64,000 bases of DNA from Thioalkalivibrio sulfidiphilus HL-EbGr7 (GCF_000021985.1 NC_011901.1:1736001-1800000); one strand, 5' to 3'. Positions 15,810 through 24,608 are shown, counted from the stretch's first letter. Notes: generated from the sequence alone by a model not told the origin. A program made the numbers and translations.

Positions 15810-16612
15810 CACTCCTCCTCGCCGGGGCTCGGCCCGGGGTCGCGCTCGGCGGCACGGGCCACGCTTTCGCGGACCCGCTCGCCCAGGTCGTCGGGCAGCT
15901 TCTCGGCCTTGCGCAGCACCGCCTCGCGGGTCCGCGCGTCCACGCTCGCGCCTGGCGCGTAGTCCCAGCCCGGATCGACGCCCTGCGGCACCTGGTGCAG
16001 CTCGCCGGTCACCGGGTCCATCCATTCGTAGCTGCCGCTCGGCGGGGCGTCGTCCACGTCCAGGTCCAGCGCCTCCAGGTCATCCTCGGAGAGTGCCACC
16101 ACGCTGCACGAGCAACCCCAGCCGTTGGGGGGATAGTGGGCGTCCCACCACGGATCGTCCGCCGGCAGCACCATGCCGTCCCACACCAGGTGCTCCGGGC
16201 GCGGGTCGGCGCTGCCGCCGTGGCGGTACTGCCAGTAGGGGCGCCGCCGGCGCACGCCGGGATCGGTCAGCTGGGCGTGCCGCCCGGCCGCCCAACTGGT
16301 GCGCAGGTTGGTCTCGTAGATCACCCGGGTGCGCCAGTTGCGCGGCCCGTTGTACTCCCAGCCCCGGGTCGCCACGATCTCGTCGAACTGCTCGCGGAAC
16401 CAGGCCAGGGTGCGGCCCTCGGCCAGCGCCTCGTCCACCGCCTCGCGCAGGTCGGCCAGCAGGTCGCCCTTGGCGGCACCGGCCACCATGAAGGCCACGT
16501 TGTGCTGCGCCTTCCACACGTCGGCCCAGCGCTCGCTGGGCACCGAGAGCTTGCCGCGCAGGAACCGAATCGCCTCGTCGAACGCCATGCCGCCGTATTC
16601 CGCCTGACTCAT
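15809..16612 (-). CDS. Head morphogenesis protein (Mu gp30/gpF, SPP1 gp7 family)
   Basis: 267 residues from ATG 16612 (MSQAEYGGMAFDEAIRFL). TRVIYETNLRTSWAAGR and PPNGWGCSCSVVAL are the typical minor head protein pattern, with the C-x-C pair. About 5-10 copies are found in SPP1-type heads near the portal; involved in DNA entry. The start overlaps the portal stop. Longer upstream frames are artefacts of the portal gene. Confidence 0.92.
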   Translation of the reverse strand: MSQAEYGGMAFDEAIRFLRGKLSVPSERWADVWKAQHNVAFMVAGAAKGDLLADLREAVDEALAEGRTLAWFREQFDEIVATRGWEYNGPRNWRTRVIYETNLRTSWAAGRHAQLTDPGVRRRRPYWQYRHGGSADPRPEHLVWDGMVLPADDPWWDAHYPPNGWGCSCSVVALSEDDLEALDLDVDDAPPSGSYEWMDPVTGELHQVPQGVDPGWDYAPGASVDARTREAVLRKAEKLPDDLGERVRESVARAAERDPGPSPGEEE

Positions 16613-18180
16613 GCCTCGCCCCCGTCCTGCTCGGCCACCTCGTCGCGCCCGGCCAGCTCGGCGGCGGCCAGGGCGCGATGCAGCAGCTGCGCCAGCTGCT
16701 CCTCGGGCATGTCGTCGTACACGTCGGCCAGGCGCTCGCGCAGCTCGGCCAGGGAGTCGACCTCGCCCAGCAGGCCGCGCAGCGGGGCCAGCAGGTTGTC
16801 GAAGGCCGCCGCGTGGTCGCGCTCCAGCCGATCGGCCCACTCGCTCACCAGGGTGTCGTCGCCAGCGGTGCGCGCCGCCGCCCGCGCCGGCGGGGCGGCG
16901 CGCCGATCGCGCAGCGCCGCGCGCCCGGGCAGCGCCGGGGCGGCCACCTCCAGCACCGGCTCGTCGCCCTCCGGCTGGGGAATGCGCAGCTTGTCGTAGG
17001 CCCAGCGCGCCGGGATGCGCATCACCTTGGCCAGTTTCGGCAGGGCGTCGGCGTAGGCCTTCAGGTCCTCCGGCTGCTCGGTGTCGAACACCCACTGCGG
17101 CATGCGCGTCAGGCGAGTGTTGAGACGCACTAGGGGCACCACCAGCGCCTGGGTCAGGGTGCGGGCGATCTGGCGCGCGTCGCTGCGCAGGATGTCGTGG
17201 CGCACCTCGTTGTGCACCTCGCCCAGGGCGTAGGAGCCGCCGCCGCTCTCGCCGGTCTGGCTGGTCAGGGTGGCGCCCAGGATCGCCTTGCTCACCGAGC
17301 GCTCGGCCCAGCCGATCATCGCCATGAAGGGGTCGCTCTGCCCCTTGGCGGCCTCCTTGAACTCCACCTGCATGCCATCGGGCACGATCCCCGCGGCGGC
17401 ATGGCCGATGTTCACCACCGCCTTCATCAGCGTGGCCTTCTCCTGCTCATTGGCGCCGTTGGGGTAGCGCCCCAGGCGCAGCGGCAGCCCGTAGATCTCC
17501 AGGAACTCGGCCATGTCCCGCGCGCTGAAGTTGCGGAACAGGAAGGGCCAGGCCAGCACCCGGGTCAGCGCGCCGCGCGCCAGGTAGCCGCTCTTGGCCT
17601 TGTGCACGTGCACTACCCAGCCCCACGGCCGCAGCGCCTCGCCCTGGCCGCCGGCGCTGCGCAGGCGCAGGGTGTCGCGCGCCTCGGGCTGCACCATGAA
17701 CCAGTCGGGCTGACGGTAGTCGATCGCCCGCGGCCGCCACTCGCCGGCGCTGCGCTCCCAGTCGATCTCCTGGCAGCTGTAGCCGTACAGGATCGCCGCC
17801 GCCGCGTCGTAGACGATCGCCTCCCAGTCCAGCTCGCGAATCAGCGCCTCGATGCGCGAGGTCTCGCGGCGCTCGCGCTCGGTGGCGCCCTCCGGCGGGC
17901 GCAGGTCCCAGTCCAGCCCCAGCAGCGCCCGGCGGCGCTTGGACAGTTCGGCGTAGAGATGGGCGTCCTTCTCCTCCATGTCCTCGCCCAGGCGCGCCTG
18001 AGCCACCAGGTCGCCCTGCTCGGCATCCTCCAGGATGCGCGCCAGCTTGGCCGGGGTCAGCCCGCGGCTCGGGTGGTCGGCGAACTCGCGGCGCAGATAC
18101 GCCACCGTGGCGGTCTGCACCTCGCCGGCCAGCTCCTGCCGGCGGATTGGCCGGCCGTGTTGATCCACCAGCGCTACCAT
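16609..18180 (-). CDS. Portal protein (Mu gp29, DUF935)
   Basis: 523 residues. Segments LYAELSKRRRALLGLDW, FLFRNFSARDMAEFLEIYGLP and SYALGEVHNEVRHDI are DUF935 hallmarks. It forms the dodecameric ring for DNA packaging at the head vertex. Start overlaps the terminase stop by seven bases. Confidence 0.95.
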   Translation of the reverse strand: MVALVDQHGRPIRRQELAGEVQTATVAYLRREFADHPSRGLTPAKLARILEDAEQGDLVAQARLGEDMEEKDAHLYAELSKRRRALLGLDWDLRPPEGATERERRETSRIEALIRELDWEAIVYDAAAAILYGYSCQEIDWERSAGEWRPRAIDYRQPDWFMVQPEARDTLRLRSAGGQGEALRPWGWVVHVHKAKSGYLARGALTRVLAWPFLFRNFSARDMAEFLEIYGLPLRLGRYPNGANEQEKATLMKAVVNIGHAAAGIVPDGMQVEFKEAAKGQSDPFMAMIGWAERSVSKAILGATLTSQTGESGGGSYALGEVHNEVRHDILRSDARQIARTLTQALVVPLVRLNTRLTRMPQWVFDTEQPEDLKAYADALPKLAKVMRIPARWAYDKLRIPQPEGDEPVLEVAAPALPGRAALRDRRAAPPARAAARTAGDDTLVSEWADRLERDHAAAFDNLLAPLRGLLGEVDSLAELRERLADVYDDMPEEQLAQLLHRALAAAELAGRDEVAEQDGGEA

Positions 18181-19727
18181 GCGCCATCCCCTCCTGCAGC
18201 GTTGATGTCGTCCAGCATGTCGAAGCCGTCGCCGGCCACCTCGTCCCAGCGATCGCGCCGGGCCGGCGCCGCCTGGAACTCGATCGGCGCCGGGTCGCGG
18301 CGGCTGGCGTAGTAGGCCAGCGCCAGGGCAATGGCGGCGTCGCCGTGACGCCCCTCCTGGCGGCTATTGCGCGGCACCATGGCCACGCCATCCACCTTGC
18401 GGATCGCCCGCAGGTCATCCACCAGGTGGCTGTCGCGGGGCAGCTCGATGTCGCCATCCTCGAAGGCCGCCTTGAGCACCGGCATGTTCTCCCGGTACCA
18501 GCCCTGCGACAGCTTGATCTCCTCTACCCGGTGGGCGCCGTAGGCCTGGGCCGTCACCTCGGCCAGGTAGGCGCCGTTGCCGGTGGCATCCAGGGCGCCG
18601 GCCTGGAACCGCGGGAAGCGATCGCACAGGTAGAACAGCACCTGGCGCTGCTGCTCGAACGGCATGTTGGCCAGCTCCACCACGAAGGGCGCCCGGCGCA
18701 CCAGGTCCTGGCCGATCACCAGCGGGATGATCACCGAGAGATCCGCGGTGCGGCCGAAGTCCTGGCCGAAGGCGATCCACAGATCGTCGGGCAGGGCCAG
18801 CAGCAGCGGCTTTAGCTGCTCCTCGCACCAGTCGCGGATCTCCGCCTCGCGCGCCGCCTTGTGCCAGTGCTTGAACTCGTCGTCCTTGCGCAGGCGCAGC
18901 ACCGGGGCCGGCACCATGCGCGACTCGATCAGCGCCCTGGGCAGGTAGTTGCCCTCGCCCTCGGACGGCACCACGTCCAGCTCCTCGCGCGCCGCCTCGC
19001 CGTAGAAGGCGTACACGCCGGCCACCCACTCGGCCTCGGCCTCGGCGCTCCAGGTCTCGCCCAGGCGCAGGCACACCCGCCGATAGAGCCCCTGGGCCAC
19101 CGCCTCACGGAAGGTGATGCGCTGCACGCTGCCGCGCCGACGGCCGCTGCGGATGTCGTCGATCAGCTGGTTGAACGGGTTCTTGTCGCCGTTGTGGGTG
19201 CTGATCACGCGCACCTTGCCGCCCCAGATCAACAGCGCCAGGGCCGCCTTGAGCAGCTCGCCGAGCCTGTCGTGGAACGCCGCCTCGTCGATCACCACCA
19301 CCCCCTGCTTGCCGCGCAGGTTGGCCGGGCGACTGGAGAGCGCCACGATACGGTGGCCACTGTCGGGAAAGCGGATGGTGAACGTCTTGATGTGCTTGTC
19401 GTCGCTGGCGTCGTCCCAGATCCCCTCCTCGACGGCGCTGGCGGCGTGGTTGAAGGCCCGCGCCCACATCGCGCAGGCCTCCACGTACTCGATGGCCATG
19501 TCCTGGTTGTAGCCGATGTAGTAGACGTTCATGCCGCCCGCGCGCTTGGCGGCGGCGGCGATCAGCACGTCGTCGGCGGCCTCGGCCCAGGTCAGGCCGG
19601 TACGCCGGCTTTTCTCGCTGACCTTGAGCTGGCTGTCGTCGGCGATCCACGCCTGCTGATAGTCCAGCAGCACCGGCGGCGGCGCGGCGGCTTCGTGGGT
19701 GGCGGGCACGCGGGCGGGCACGTTCAT
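18174..19727 (-). CDS. Terminase large subunit (Mu gp28)
   Basis: 517 residues. ATG 19727 (MNVPARVPATHE) overlaps the gp27 stop. LLDYQQAWIADDSQLKV is followed by the Walker A-like EKSRRTGLTWA, then Walker B VVVIDEAAFHD, and a nuclease-like half with GQDFGRTADLS. It drives headful packaging of phage DNA with flanking host sequence, as in Mu. Confidence 0.95.
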   Translation of the reverse strand: MNVPARVPATHEAAAPPPVLLDYQQAWIADDSQLKVSEKSRRTGLTWAEAADDVLIAAAAKRAGGMNVYYIGYNQDMAIEYVEACAMWARAFNHAASAVEEGIWDDASDDKHIKTFTIRFPDSGHRIVALSSRPANLRGKQGVVVIDEAAFHDRLGELLKAALALLIWGGKVRVISTHNGDKNPFNQLIDDIRSGRRRGSVQRITFREAVAQGLYRRVCLRLGETWSAEAEAEWVAGVYAFYGEAAREELDVVPSEGEGNYLPRALIESRMVPAPVLRLRKDDEFKHWHKAAREAEIRDWCEEQLKPLLLALPDDLWIAFGQDFGRTADLSVIIPLVIGQDLVRRAPFVVELANMPFEQQRQVLFYLCDRFPRFQAGALDATGNGAYLAEVTAQAYGAHRVEEIKLSQGWYRENMPVLKAAFEDGDIELPRDSHLVDDLRAIRKVDGVAMVPRNSRQEGRHGDAAIALALAYYASRRDPAPIEFQAAPARRDRWDEVAGDGFDMLDDINAAGGDGAW

Positions 19728-20275
19728 TTGGCGATCCCCAGCAGCTCGCGGCGCAGGTCGTTGACTACCTCGGCGGAGAGTCCGCCGCGCTTGGCCACCT
19801 CGGCCGCCTTGTCGGCGGCCTCCTGGGCCACCTCGCGGCGCACCTCGCGGGCCCACTTCTTCTGGCCCAGGCTCATGCGGCCGATGTCGGCCAGGGCGTG
19901 GGTCACGCTGGCCATGTACTTGGCGGCCTTCTCCGGCTCGTGCTCGGCCTTGCGCAGCGCGATGGTGATGCGCAGCAGCTGCTCCTGCACGATCCGCGCC
20001 GTGGCGTCCACCAGCGAGCCCTTGGCGTCGTCGTCGCCCTCGGTGAACGCCTTGGCCATCTCGGTGGTCTTGCGCACGTCGCCCATCGCCGCCTCGAACT
20101 CGGCCTGCAGCTCCGAGCCGTAGCGCTGCACGCTGGAGCGCGACACCTGGAAGCCGCGCTCGGCGAGCCACCCCGCCAGCGCCTCGTAGCCCTGGAAGCC
20201 CGTGGCCACCAGCTTCTCGTTCAGCTCCTCGCGCACGTCCTGGGGCAGTTCGAAGACCTTGGAGCGTTTCGGCAT
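19724..20275 (-). CDS. Mu gp27-like protein (DUF3486), probable small terminase subunit
   Basis: 183 residues. KRSKVFELPQDVREELNEKL and a HTH-like RGFQVSRSSVQRYG start the family pattern, followed by a long helical part. It precedes the large terminase directly and probably recognises the packaging start. Confidence 0.9.
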   Translation of the reverse strand: MPKRSKVFELPQDVREELNEKLVATGFQGYEALAGWLAERGFQVSRSSVQRYGSELQAEFEAAMGDVRKTTEMAKAFTEGDDDAKGSLVDATARIVQEQLLRITIALRKAEHEPEKAAKYMASVTHALADIGRMSLGQKKWAREVRREVAQEAADKAAEVAKRGGLSAEVVNDLRRELLGIAK

Positions 20276-20285
20276 GACCGCCTCC

Positions 20286-20603
20286 TCACACGATGCCGGG
20301 GCGCGGGCGAGCCACCCCCGGCACCTGGGCGTGGCCCTCGGCCACGTCGCCGCCGCGGGCGGTCAGCGTCACCACCCAGCCGGCACGCGGCTGCTGGACG
20401 ATCACCAGCCCCTGCTCCTCCAGCCACGCCAGGTCGCCGTGCAGGCGGTCGCGGCTCACGTGATGGGCATAGGCGCCGCGCAGCTCGTCGTTCAGGCTGT
20501 ACTCATTGGCGGTGTAGGCATTGCGCCGCGCCAGGATGCGCAGAATACCCAGCCGGCGGCCCTCGGTTTCATAGTCCTGATAAGAGTTGCCCTGGTAGCT
20601 CAT
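20286..20603 (-). CDS. Mu gp26-like winged-helix protein
   Basis: 105 residues. RRLGILRILARRNAYTANEYSL and HVSRDRLHGDLAWLEEQGLV look like a winged helix, as in the gp26/VpaChn25_0724-type phage proteins that precede gp27. Likely role in packaging or regulation is unknown. Confidence 0.75.
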   Translation of the reverse strand: MSYQGNSYQDYETEGRRLGILRILARRNAYTANEYSLNDELRGAYAHHVSRDRLHGDLAWLEEQGLVIVQQPRAGWVVTLTARGGDVAEGHAQVPGVARPRPGIV

Positions 20604-20941
20604 CGGTTCCCCCTTTCCTGGAGCATGTATTCGTGCAGGCGGTTGAGCAGCGAAGTGGTGCTCTGCAGCTGCGCCGACACCTGCGCCATGCCCCGGTTCA
20701 TCTCCGCCATCTCGGCGCGCAGCTTGTCGATCTCGCCATAGCCAGGGCGGTTGTCCAGCGTCTGCTCCAGGCGTGACACGTGGCGGTCCACTTCATCCAG
20801 GCGCAGGTGCACCTCGCGGATCGCCGCGCTGGTGGCCCGGTTGCGGTTGGTCCACCACACGTAAACGCCCACCCCGAGCAGGAAGGCGTTCTTCAGCACC
20901 TCGAAGAAGAAGCGGGCCCCCGTCCAATCGATCAACTCCAT
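20600..20941 (-). CDS. Mu gp25-like membrane-anchored coiled coil (DUF2730)
   Basis: 113 residues. One membrane segment (FFEVLKNAFLLGVGVYVWW) is followed by RNRATSAAIREVHLRLDEVD and a coiled coil; this is the DUF2730 pattern. It sits between spanins and terminase genes as in Mu. Confidence 0.87.
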   Translation of the reverse strand: MELIDWTGARFFFEVLKNAFLLGVGVYVWWTNRNRATSAAIREVHLRLDEVDRHVSRLEQTLDNRPGYGEIDKLRAEMAEMNRGMAQVSAQLQSTTSLLNRLHEYMLQERGNR

Positions 20942-20953
20942 GCATCCCCCGCA

Positions 20954-21256
20954 TCATTCATCGTTATCGTCGACGCCTGCCCGGCAGCGCGCCGCGTCGT
21001 CGCGCACCGCCGCCAGCCGCTGCCAGCCGCGGCCACCCCAGCGGTGCAGCGCCTGCACGTACAGCGCCACATCGCGCTGGGTGTAGTCGCCCGCCGGGCG
21101 CTCGGGCGCGGCCTCGGGCTCGGTCATGGCCGCCGGCGCCGCGCACGCCACCAGGGTGACGATCGGCGGCGCCAGCGGCGGCTCGGGCGGCTGGGCGGCA
21201 CAGCCGGCAAGGGCCAGCAGCGACCCGATCGCGGCGGACCTCCTCGGCAACGTCAT
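20954..21256 (-). CDS. Outer-membrane spanin lipoprotein (Rz1-like)
   Basis: 100 residues. Lipobox LAGC with lipidated Cys19 after a short basic-hydrophobic signal, then a proline-rich stretch (AAQPPEPPLAPP), the Rz1 hallmark. It would pair with the Rz-like protein to fuse inner and outer membranes at lysis. It follows Rz with a four-base overlap rather than being nested within it as in lambda. It is longer than usual for Rz1 and has extra cysteines. Confidence 0.78.
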   Translation of the reverse strand: MTLPRRSAAIGSLLALAGCAAQPPEPPLAPPIVTLVACAAPAAMTEPEAAPERPAGDYTQRDVALYVQALHRWGGRGWQRLAAVRDDAARCRAGVDDNDE

Positions 21257-21606
21257 GGCAGCGCCTCCAGGGTCTCACGCAGCACCGGCGCCACCGGGCC
21301 ATCGGCCTCGGCGGGCGCCTGACGGATGCGCCGCTGGATCTCGCGGTAATCGGCGTCGCGCTCGGCCAGCACCTCCTGCAGCTCGACCACCGCGCGCTCG
21401 GCGGCGCGGGATCGGCGGCGCTCCTCGCCGAGCTGCTCGAGCACGCTCATCGTGCGCTCGCGCCAGGCGTCGCGGTGGGCGGTCATGCGCGCAAGCGCCT
21501 CGGCTTCGATGTCCAGCATCGCGTCCAGGTGCTGGGCGCGCTGAAACTGCCACGCCGCCACGGCCAGCAGGGTGAGCAGCAGGGCGAGCAGGATGCGCGT
21601 CAGCAT
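21253..21606 (-). CDS. Inner-membrane spanin (Rz-like)
   Basis: 117 residues. N-terminal membrane anchor at about residues 4-20 (ILLALLLTLLAVAAWQF) and a long charged coiled coil in the periplasm. Start ATG 21606 overlaps the end of the transglycosylase by seven bases. Context between endolysin and Rz1 supports the call. Confidence 0.8.
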   Translation of the reverse strand: MLTRILLALLLTLLAVAAWQFQRAQHLDAMLDIEAEALARMTAHRDAWRERTMSVLEQLGEERRRSRAAERAVVELQEVLAERDADYREIQRRIRQAPAEADGPVAPVLRETLEALP

Positions 21607-22283
21607 GGCAGCCCCCCATGCCACCCGGCCCGATCGTAGCGCGGGGCCAGCTCGAGCAGGATGCGGCGCACATAGTGGCGGTTCTCGCGCTCGGCCCACC
21701 CGGCCCGGGCCGTGTAGCGCTCCACGCTGCCGAACCACACGGCGGGATCGTCGCCGGCGGCCGTGGCCAGGCGCCGGTCGCGGTTCACCCAGCCCAACCC
21801 GCCGTTATAGGCCGAGAGGGTAAAGGCCCAGCGCTCGCACACATCGGCTGCATTCTGGATGCGCCGCCAGTGCCAGCGGTTGTAGCGCACCATGGCGCGC
21901 ATGGCCCAGGCCGGCGAGTAGGGCGCGGCGCGGCCCAGGTCGGGGTAGATCTCCACGATCCAGGCGCTGGTGCCCGGCATGAACTGCGCCAGGCCCTGGG
22001 CGCCCACCGGGCTGTCCACGTGCGCCCGCCAGCCGCTCTCCTGGTGAATCTGCGCCGCATGCACCGCCACCCGACCGCCCATGCCCCACTCCTGCTGCAC
22101 CACGCGGGTCAGCTCGCGCTGGTGCTGCTGGGCGGCGGCGGGAAGGGCCTGGGCGTGCGCGGCCTCGGAAAACAGCCAGGCCAGCAGCCACAGCCCGATC
22201 AACAGGCGCAGCAGGCCGCTTGCCTGCCGCTCGGCCCGGAACCGGTCGGTCCAGTACGGCGAGAGCCGGGAAGTGCGCGCCAT
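21600..22283 (-). CDS. Phage lytic transglycosylase (SLT endolysin)
   Basis: 227 residues. A hydrophobic segment at residues 22-39 could be a signal or signal-anchor-release element. Catalytic Glu82 lies in QIHQESGWRA, followed by SPVGAQGLAQFMPGTSAW and SAYNGGLGWVNRD, the full SLT motif set. It cleaves peptidoglycan glycan strands at lysis. One base from the holin stop. Confidence 0.92.
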   Translation of the reverse strand: MARTSRLSPYWTDRFRAERQASGLLRLLIGLWLLAWLFSEAAHAQALPAAAQQHQRELTRVVQQEWGMGGRVAVHAAQIHQESGWRAHVDSPVGAQGLAQFMPGTSAWIVEIYPDLGRAAPYSPAWAMRAMVRYNRWHWRRIQNAADVCERWAFTLSAYNGGLGWVNRDRRLATAAGDDPAVWFGSVERYTARAGWAERENRHYVRRILLELAPRYDRAGWHGGLPC

Positions 22284-22284
22284 C

Positions 22285-22578
22285 TCATACCCCCAGGCCG
22301 AGGGCGATGATCACGGCGGCGATGATGATCGCCCGGCGCAGCATCAGCAGCGACACGGACTTCACGTGCAGTTGGAGAAAGTCGCCCGGACGGGCGTAGG
22401 GGAAAATCGTCCTGTCGATCCAGTAGCCGAGATAGGCGCCGAAGCTGAGCTTCGTCAGGCTCCACAGCAGCACGCCGAGTTGGTGCGGATAGAGCCAGCC
22501 GACCACGGCGGCCATGATCAGGGCGGCGATCAGCCAGGGGCCGACGCGCAGTTTGTCGAGTAGGGTTTCGCGGGTCAT
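22285..22578 (-). CDS. Putative holin
   Basis: 97 residues with membrane segments at about 13-32, 36-52 and 80-97 (LMLRRAIIIAAVIIALGLG). The pattern WLYPHQLGVLLWSLTKLSFGA and YLGYWIDRTIF is seen in Mu-like phage holins. It opens the lysis operon and would release the transglycosylase or depolarise the membrane. Confidence 0.82.
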   Translation of the reverse strand: MTRETLLDKLRVGPWLIAALIMAAVVGWLYPHQLGVLLWSLTKLSFGAYLGYWIDRTIFPYARPGDFLQLHVKSVSLLMLRRAIIIAAVIIALGLGV

Positions 22579-22648
22579 GACAGCCTCAAGCCAGTAGGGA
22601 TGGTGTGTCTGGCTTGCAGGCTAAGGGCGGGGCGGGCGGGTGTCTCAA

Positions 22649-22664
22649 TAGCCCGGGTTATAGG
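22649..22664 (-). promoter_or_regulatory. 16-bp near-palindromic motif upstream of lysis operon
   Basis: Plus-strand TAGCCCGGGTTATAGG, with core TAACCCGGGCTA nearly palindromic on the coding strand and an overlapping TATAAC. It recurs at 15157-15172. It lies between the Mor-family gene and holin, where Mu has its activator-dependent promoter. Candidate binding site of the Mor-family activator or late promoter. Confidence 0.45.
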
Positions 22665-22676
22665 TCTTTCAGGGGG

Positions 22677-23105
22677 TCAGTCGCGGCGCTCGAACAGGTC
22701 GGGCTGGCGGCGCGCACGGGCCAGCTTACGCTGTTCCGCCAGAATCTTGTAGATGCGAACCTCGTTCAGCTCGAACTCGCGGGCCAGCTCGGCCACGTTG
22801 GCGCCGTCGTGGCGCTCCCAGATCTCGCGATCGCGCAGGGCGCGGTCGATCTGCTGCCCCTTGGGCAGGTAGAAGATGTGCCCCCCATGGTAGTGCGCCA
22901 GCGCCCGCACCGCCACGAAGGCGCGCGCCCGAGCGGTCTGCTCGTCGTCGCCGCCGCGGCGGTAGGCGCCCTCGATCACCATCAACATGTCGGTCAGCGC
23001 CTGCGGCCACTTCTTGGTGATCTCCGGGTCCTGCAGCTGCTCCAGGGCGTCGGCCGGCACCTCGAAGCCCATGTCGGCCTGGGCGTCGTGTCGTGAATCA
23101 CTCAT
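22677..23105 (-). CDS. mor: Mor/C-family middle/late transcription activator
   Basis: 142 residues. ALAHYHGGHIFYLPKGQQIDR followed by RDREIWERHDGANVAELARE and a C-terminal HTH (NELNEVRIYKIL-like ELNEVRIYKILAEQRK) is the Mor family pattern. Mor and C bind DNA as dimers and activate promoters lacking a -35. Only one family member is seen, so it may drive both lysis and head/tail genes. Last gene before the lysis block. Confidence 0.92.
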   Translation of the reverse strand: MSDSRHDAQADMGFEVPADALEQLQDPEITKKWPQALTDMLMVIEGAYRRGGDDEQTARARAFVAVRALAHYHGGHIFYLPKGQQIDRALRDREIWERHDGANVAELAREFELNEVRIYKILAEQRKLARARRQPDLFERRD

Positions 23106-23484
23106 GGCGCTCTCCTCGTGTCGACTGCATGCCCAGCTCGCGCAGCATCTGCTTGAGTCGGGCCTTGTTCCTGCGGCGCTGGGCGTCGCTCATGGGCGGC
23201 TTGGGCAGCCGTGGGCGCTGGGGGCGCTCGGGCAGCTGCTCGAGCAGCTGGCGCGGTACCGGCCAGCGGTCGGCGTTGCCGGCCAGGCGGGTGAAGGCGG
23301 CACGGATGCGCCGGACGTCCAGCTCGGCGTCCCAGCCGATCGGCTGCTGCCACAGGGCATCGATCCAGGTCTGCACGGTGTACTCGGCTTCGTCTTCCCA
23401 GGGCGCGCTGGGCAGGCGCAGCACCAGCAGCCGGGCGATGCCGGCGGCGATCTCGTCGCGGAACCACTGCGCCGGGTGCGTCAT
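23098..23484 (-). CDS. Hypothetical early phage protein
   Basis: 128 residues, C-terminal half very basic (PMSDAQRRRNKARLKQML). TVQTWIDALWQQPIGWD resembles conserved early proteins of Mu-like phages, but no function is known. It overlaps both neighbours. Confidence 0.7.
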   Translation of the reverse strand: MTHPAQWFRDEIAAGIARLLVLRLPSAPWEDEAEYTVQTWIDALWQQPIGWDAELDVRRIRAAFTRLAGNADRWPVPRQLLEQLPERPQRPRLPKPPMSDAQRRRNKARLKQMLRELGMQSTRGERHE

Positions 23485-23939
23485 GCCTGGCGCCCCCGGT
23501 TGACGGCTTCCAGCGCCTTCATCACGCCACGCGAGGCGCGGCGCGGCGCCTCGCCGTCGGGCACGGCCACCGCCTGGCTGGCCTCGGCCCGGGCGCCCAG
23601 GGTCTCCACCACCCGCTTCAGGTAATTGTGGTTGCGCAACGGACGGGTGTCCTCGCCGCTGTCGCGCTTGCCGCGAATGGCCTCCACGGTGTCGGAGAGC
23701 GCCGCGCCCACCAGGGCGGTATCGGCGGCCAGTGCCAGCGCCTCGCGGGCCACGCGCAGCTGCCGCTCGTAGGCCATCGCCCGGGTCTTGCCGCGAAACA
23801 GGCCCACGTAGGCCACCAGCGGGCGCGACACCTCACGCGGCAGCTCGGCCAGCAACGCCATGAACTCGCGCAACGCCTCATCCTCGGCGGCGTGTTCCAA
23901 GGTGAACTGGGTGTGGCAGCAGGGGCAGCGGATATCCAT
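23481..23939 (-). CDS. Hypothetical early phage protein with N-terminal CxxC
   Basis: 152 residues. It opens MDIRCPCCHTQFTLEHAAEDEA, a half zinc-ribbon; the remainder is helical. Similar proteins sit between GemA and Mor in Mu-like phages. Role unknown; DNA or RNA contact is a guess from the CxxC. Confidence 0.7.
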   Translation of the reverse strand: MDIRCPCCHTQFTLEHAAEDEALREFMALLAELPREVSRPLVAYVGLFRGKTRAMAYERQLRVAREALALAADTALVGAALSDTVEAIRGKRDSGEDTRPLRNHNYLKRVVETLGARAEASQAVAVPDGEAPRRASRGVMKALEAVNRGRQA

Positions 23940-23946
23940 CGGTTAA

Positions 23947-24516
23947 TCAGTCCTTACAGGCCGGTTCATCGGTATTCCTGGGTGGCTCGGGCAACGCCTT
24001 GGCCAGCGCCTTGAGCACGGGCAGGTTGCGCTCCCAGCGCTGCGGCAGGCGGTAACGCCGGGGCAGGTTCTCGCGGGTCTCACCCATGGCCACCAGGCAG
24101 CGGTCGATGTACTCCAGGTAGCCACGCTTCTCCTGCTCGATGTGCAGCGCGGCGATCACGCCCTTGAACTGCTTTTCGGTGCGCAGCCAGTCGAGGCGCT
24201 CGATGCCTGTCTGACGCTTGGCGATGGCTTCGGCATACGCCCAGGCCAACCCCATGTCGGCCAACTGCGCCTCGATCTTGGCCATCTGCTCGTGCTTGTT
24301 GAACGTATTGGGCAAGCGCCCGGCGCGCTTCGGCACCCTGGGCTTGAAGCCCAGGCGCTTGAACTCGTTGAGCACCAGGGTCACGCCCCGATCGTCCAAC
24401 TGCTTGGAGCTGCTCACCCCGGCGGCACGGGCCAGCAGTGCACGGTAGGCCTCGTCGTCCAGGCCGAGCTGTTGCTTGGCGATATGGATCTGGGCCAGCT
24501 TCCCGCGTGAGATCAT
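23947..24516 (-). CDS. gemA: GemA/gp16 family protein
   Basis: 189 residues. ATG 24516 has GGAGGG upstream and overlaps the stop of a 31-residue gene. KLAQIHIAKQQLGLDDEAYR and LNEFKRLGFKP are the DUF1018/GemA signature. In Mu, GemA modulates host gene expression and DNA topology. The ATG is chosen over longer upstream readings because MISRGKLAQIH is the family start. Confidence 0.92.
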   Translation of the reverse strand: MISRGKLAQIHIAKQQLGLDDEAYRALLARAAGVSSSKQLDDRGVTLVLNEFKRLGFKPRVPKRAGRLPNTFNKHEQMAKIEAQLADMGLAWAYAEAIAKRQTGIERLDWLRTEKQFKGVIAALHIEQEKRGYLEYIDRCLVAMGETRENLPRRYRLPQRWERNLPVLKALAKALPEPPRNTDEPACKD

Positions 24517-24608
24517 CGGCGCAACCCTCCGCCGGCGCCGATGAAGAAGGCGATCACCAGCGGGGTGACGACGACAACGGCGATCAGGTAGTAGAGCAGC
24601 CAGGTCAT
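24513..24608 (-). CDS. 31-residue membrane micro-protein
   Basis: ATG 24608 to TGA 24513. It is essentially a single membrane segment, WLLYYLIAVVVVTPLVIAFF, then IGAGGGLRR. Its start overlaps the upstream stop and its stop overlaps the GemA ATG, both as four-base overlaps, which supports translation. Function unknown. Confidence 0.65.
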   Translation of the reverse strand: MTWLLYYLIAVVVVTPLVIAFFIGAGGGLRR

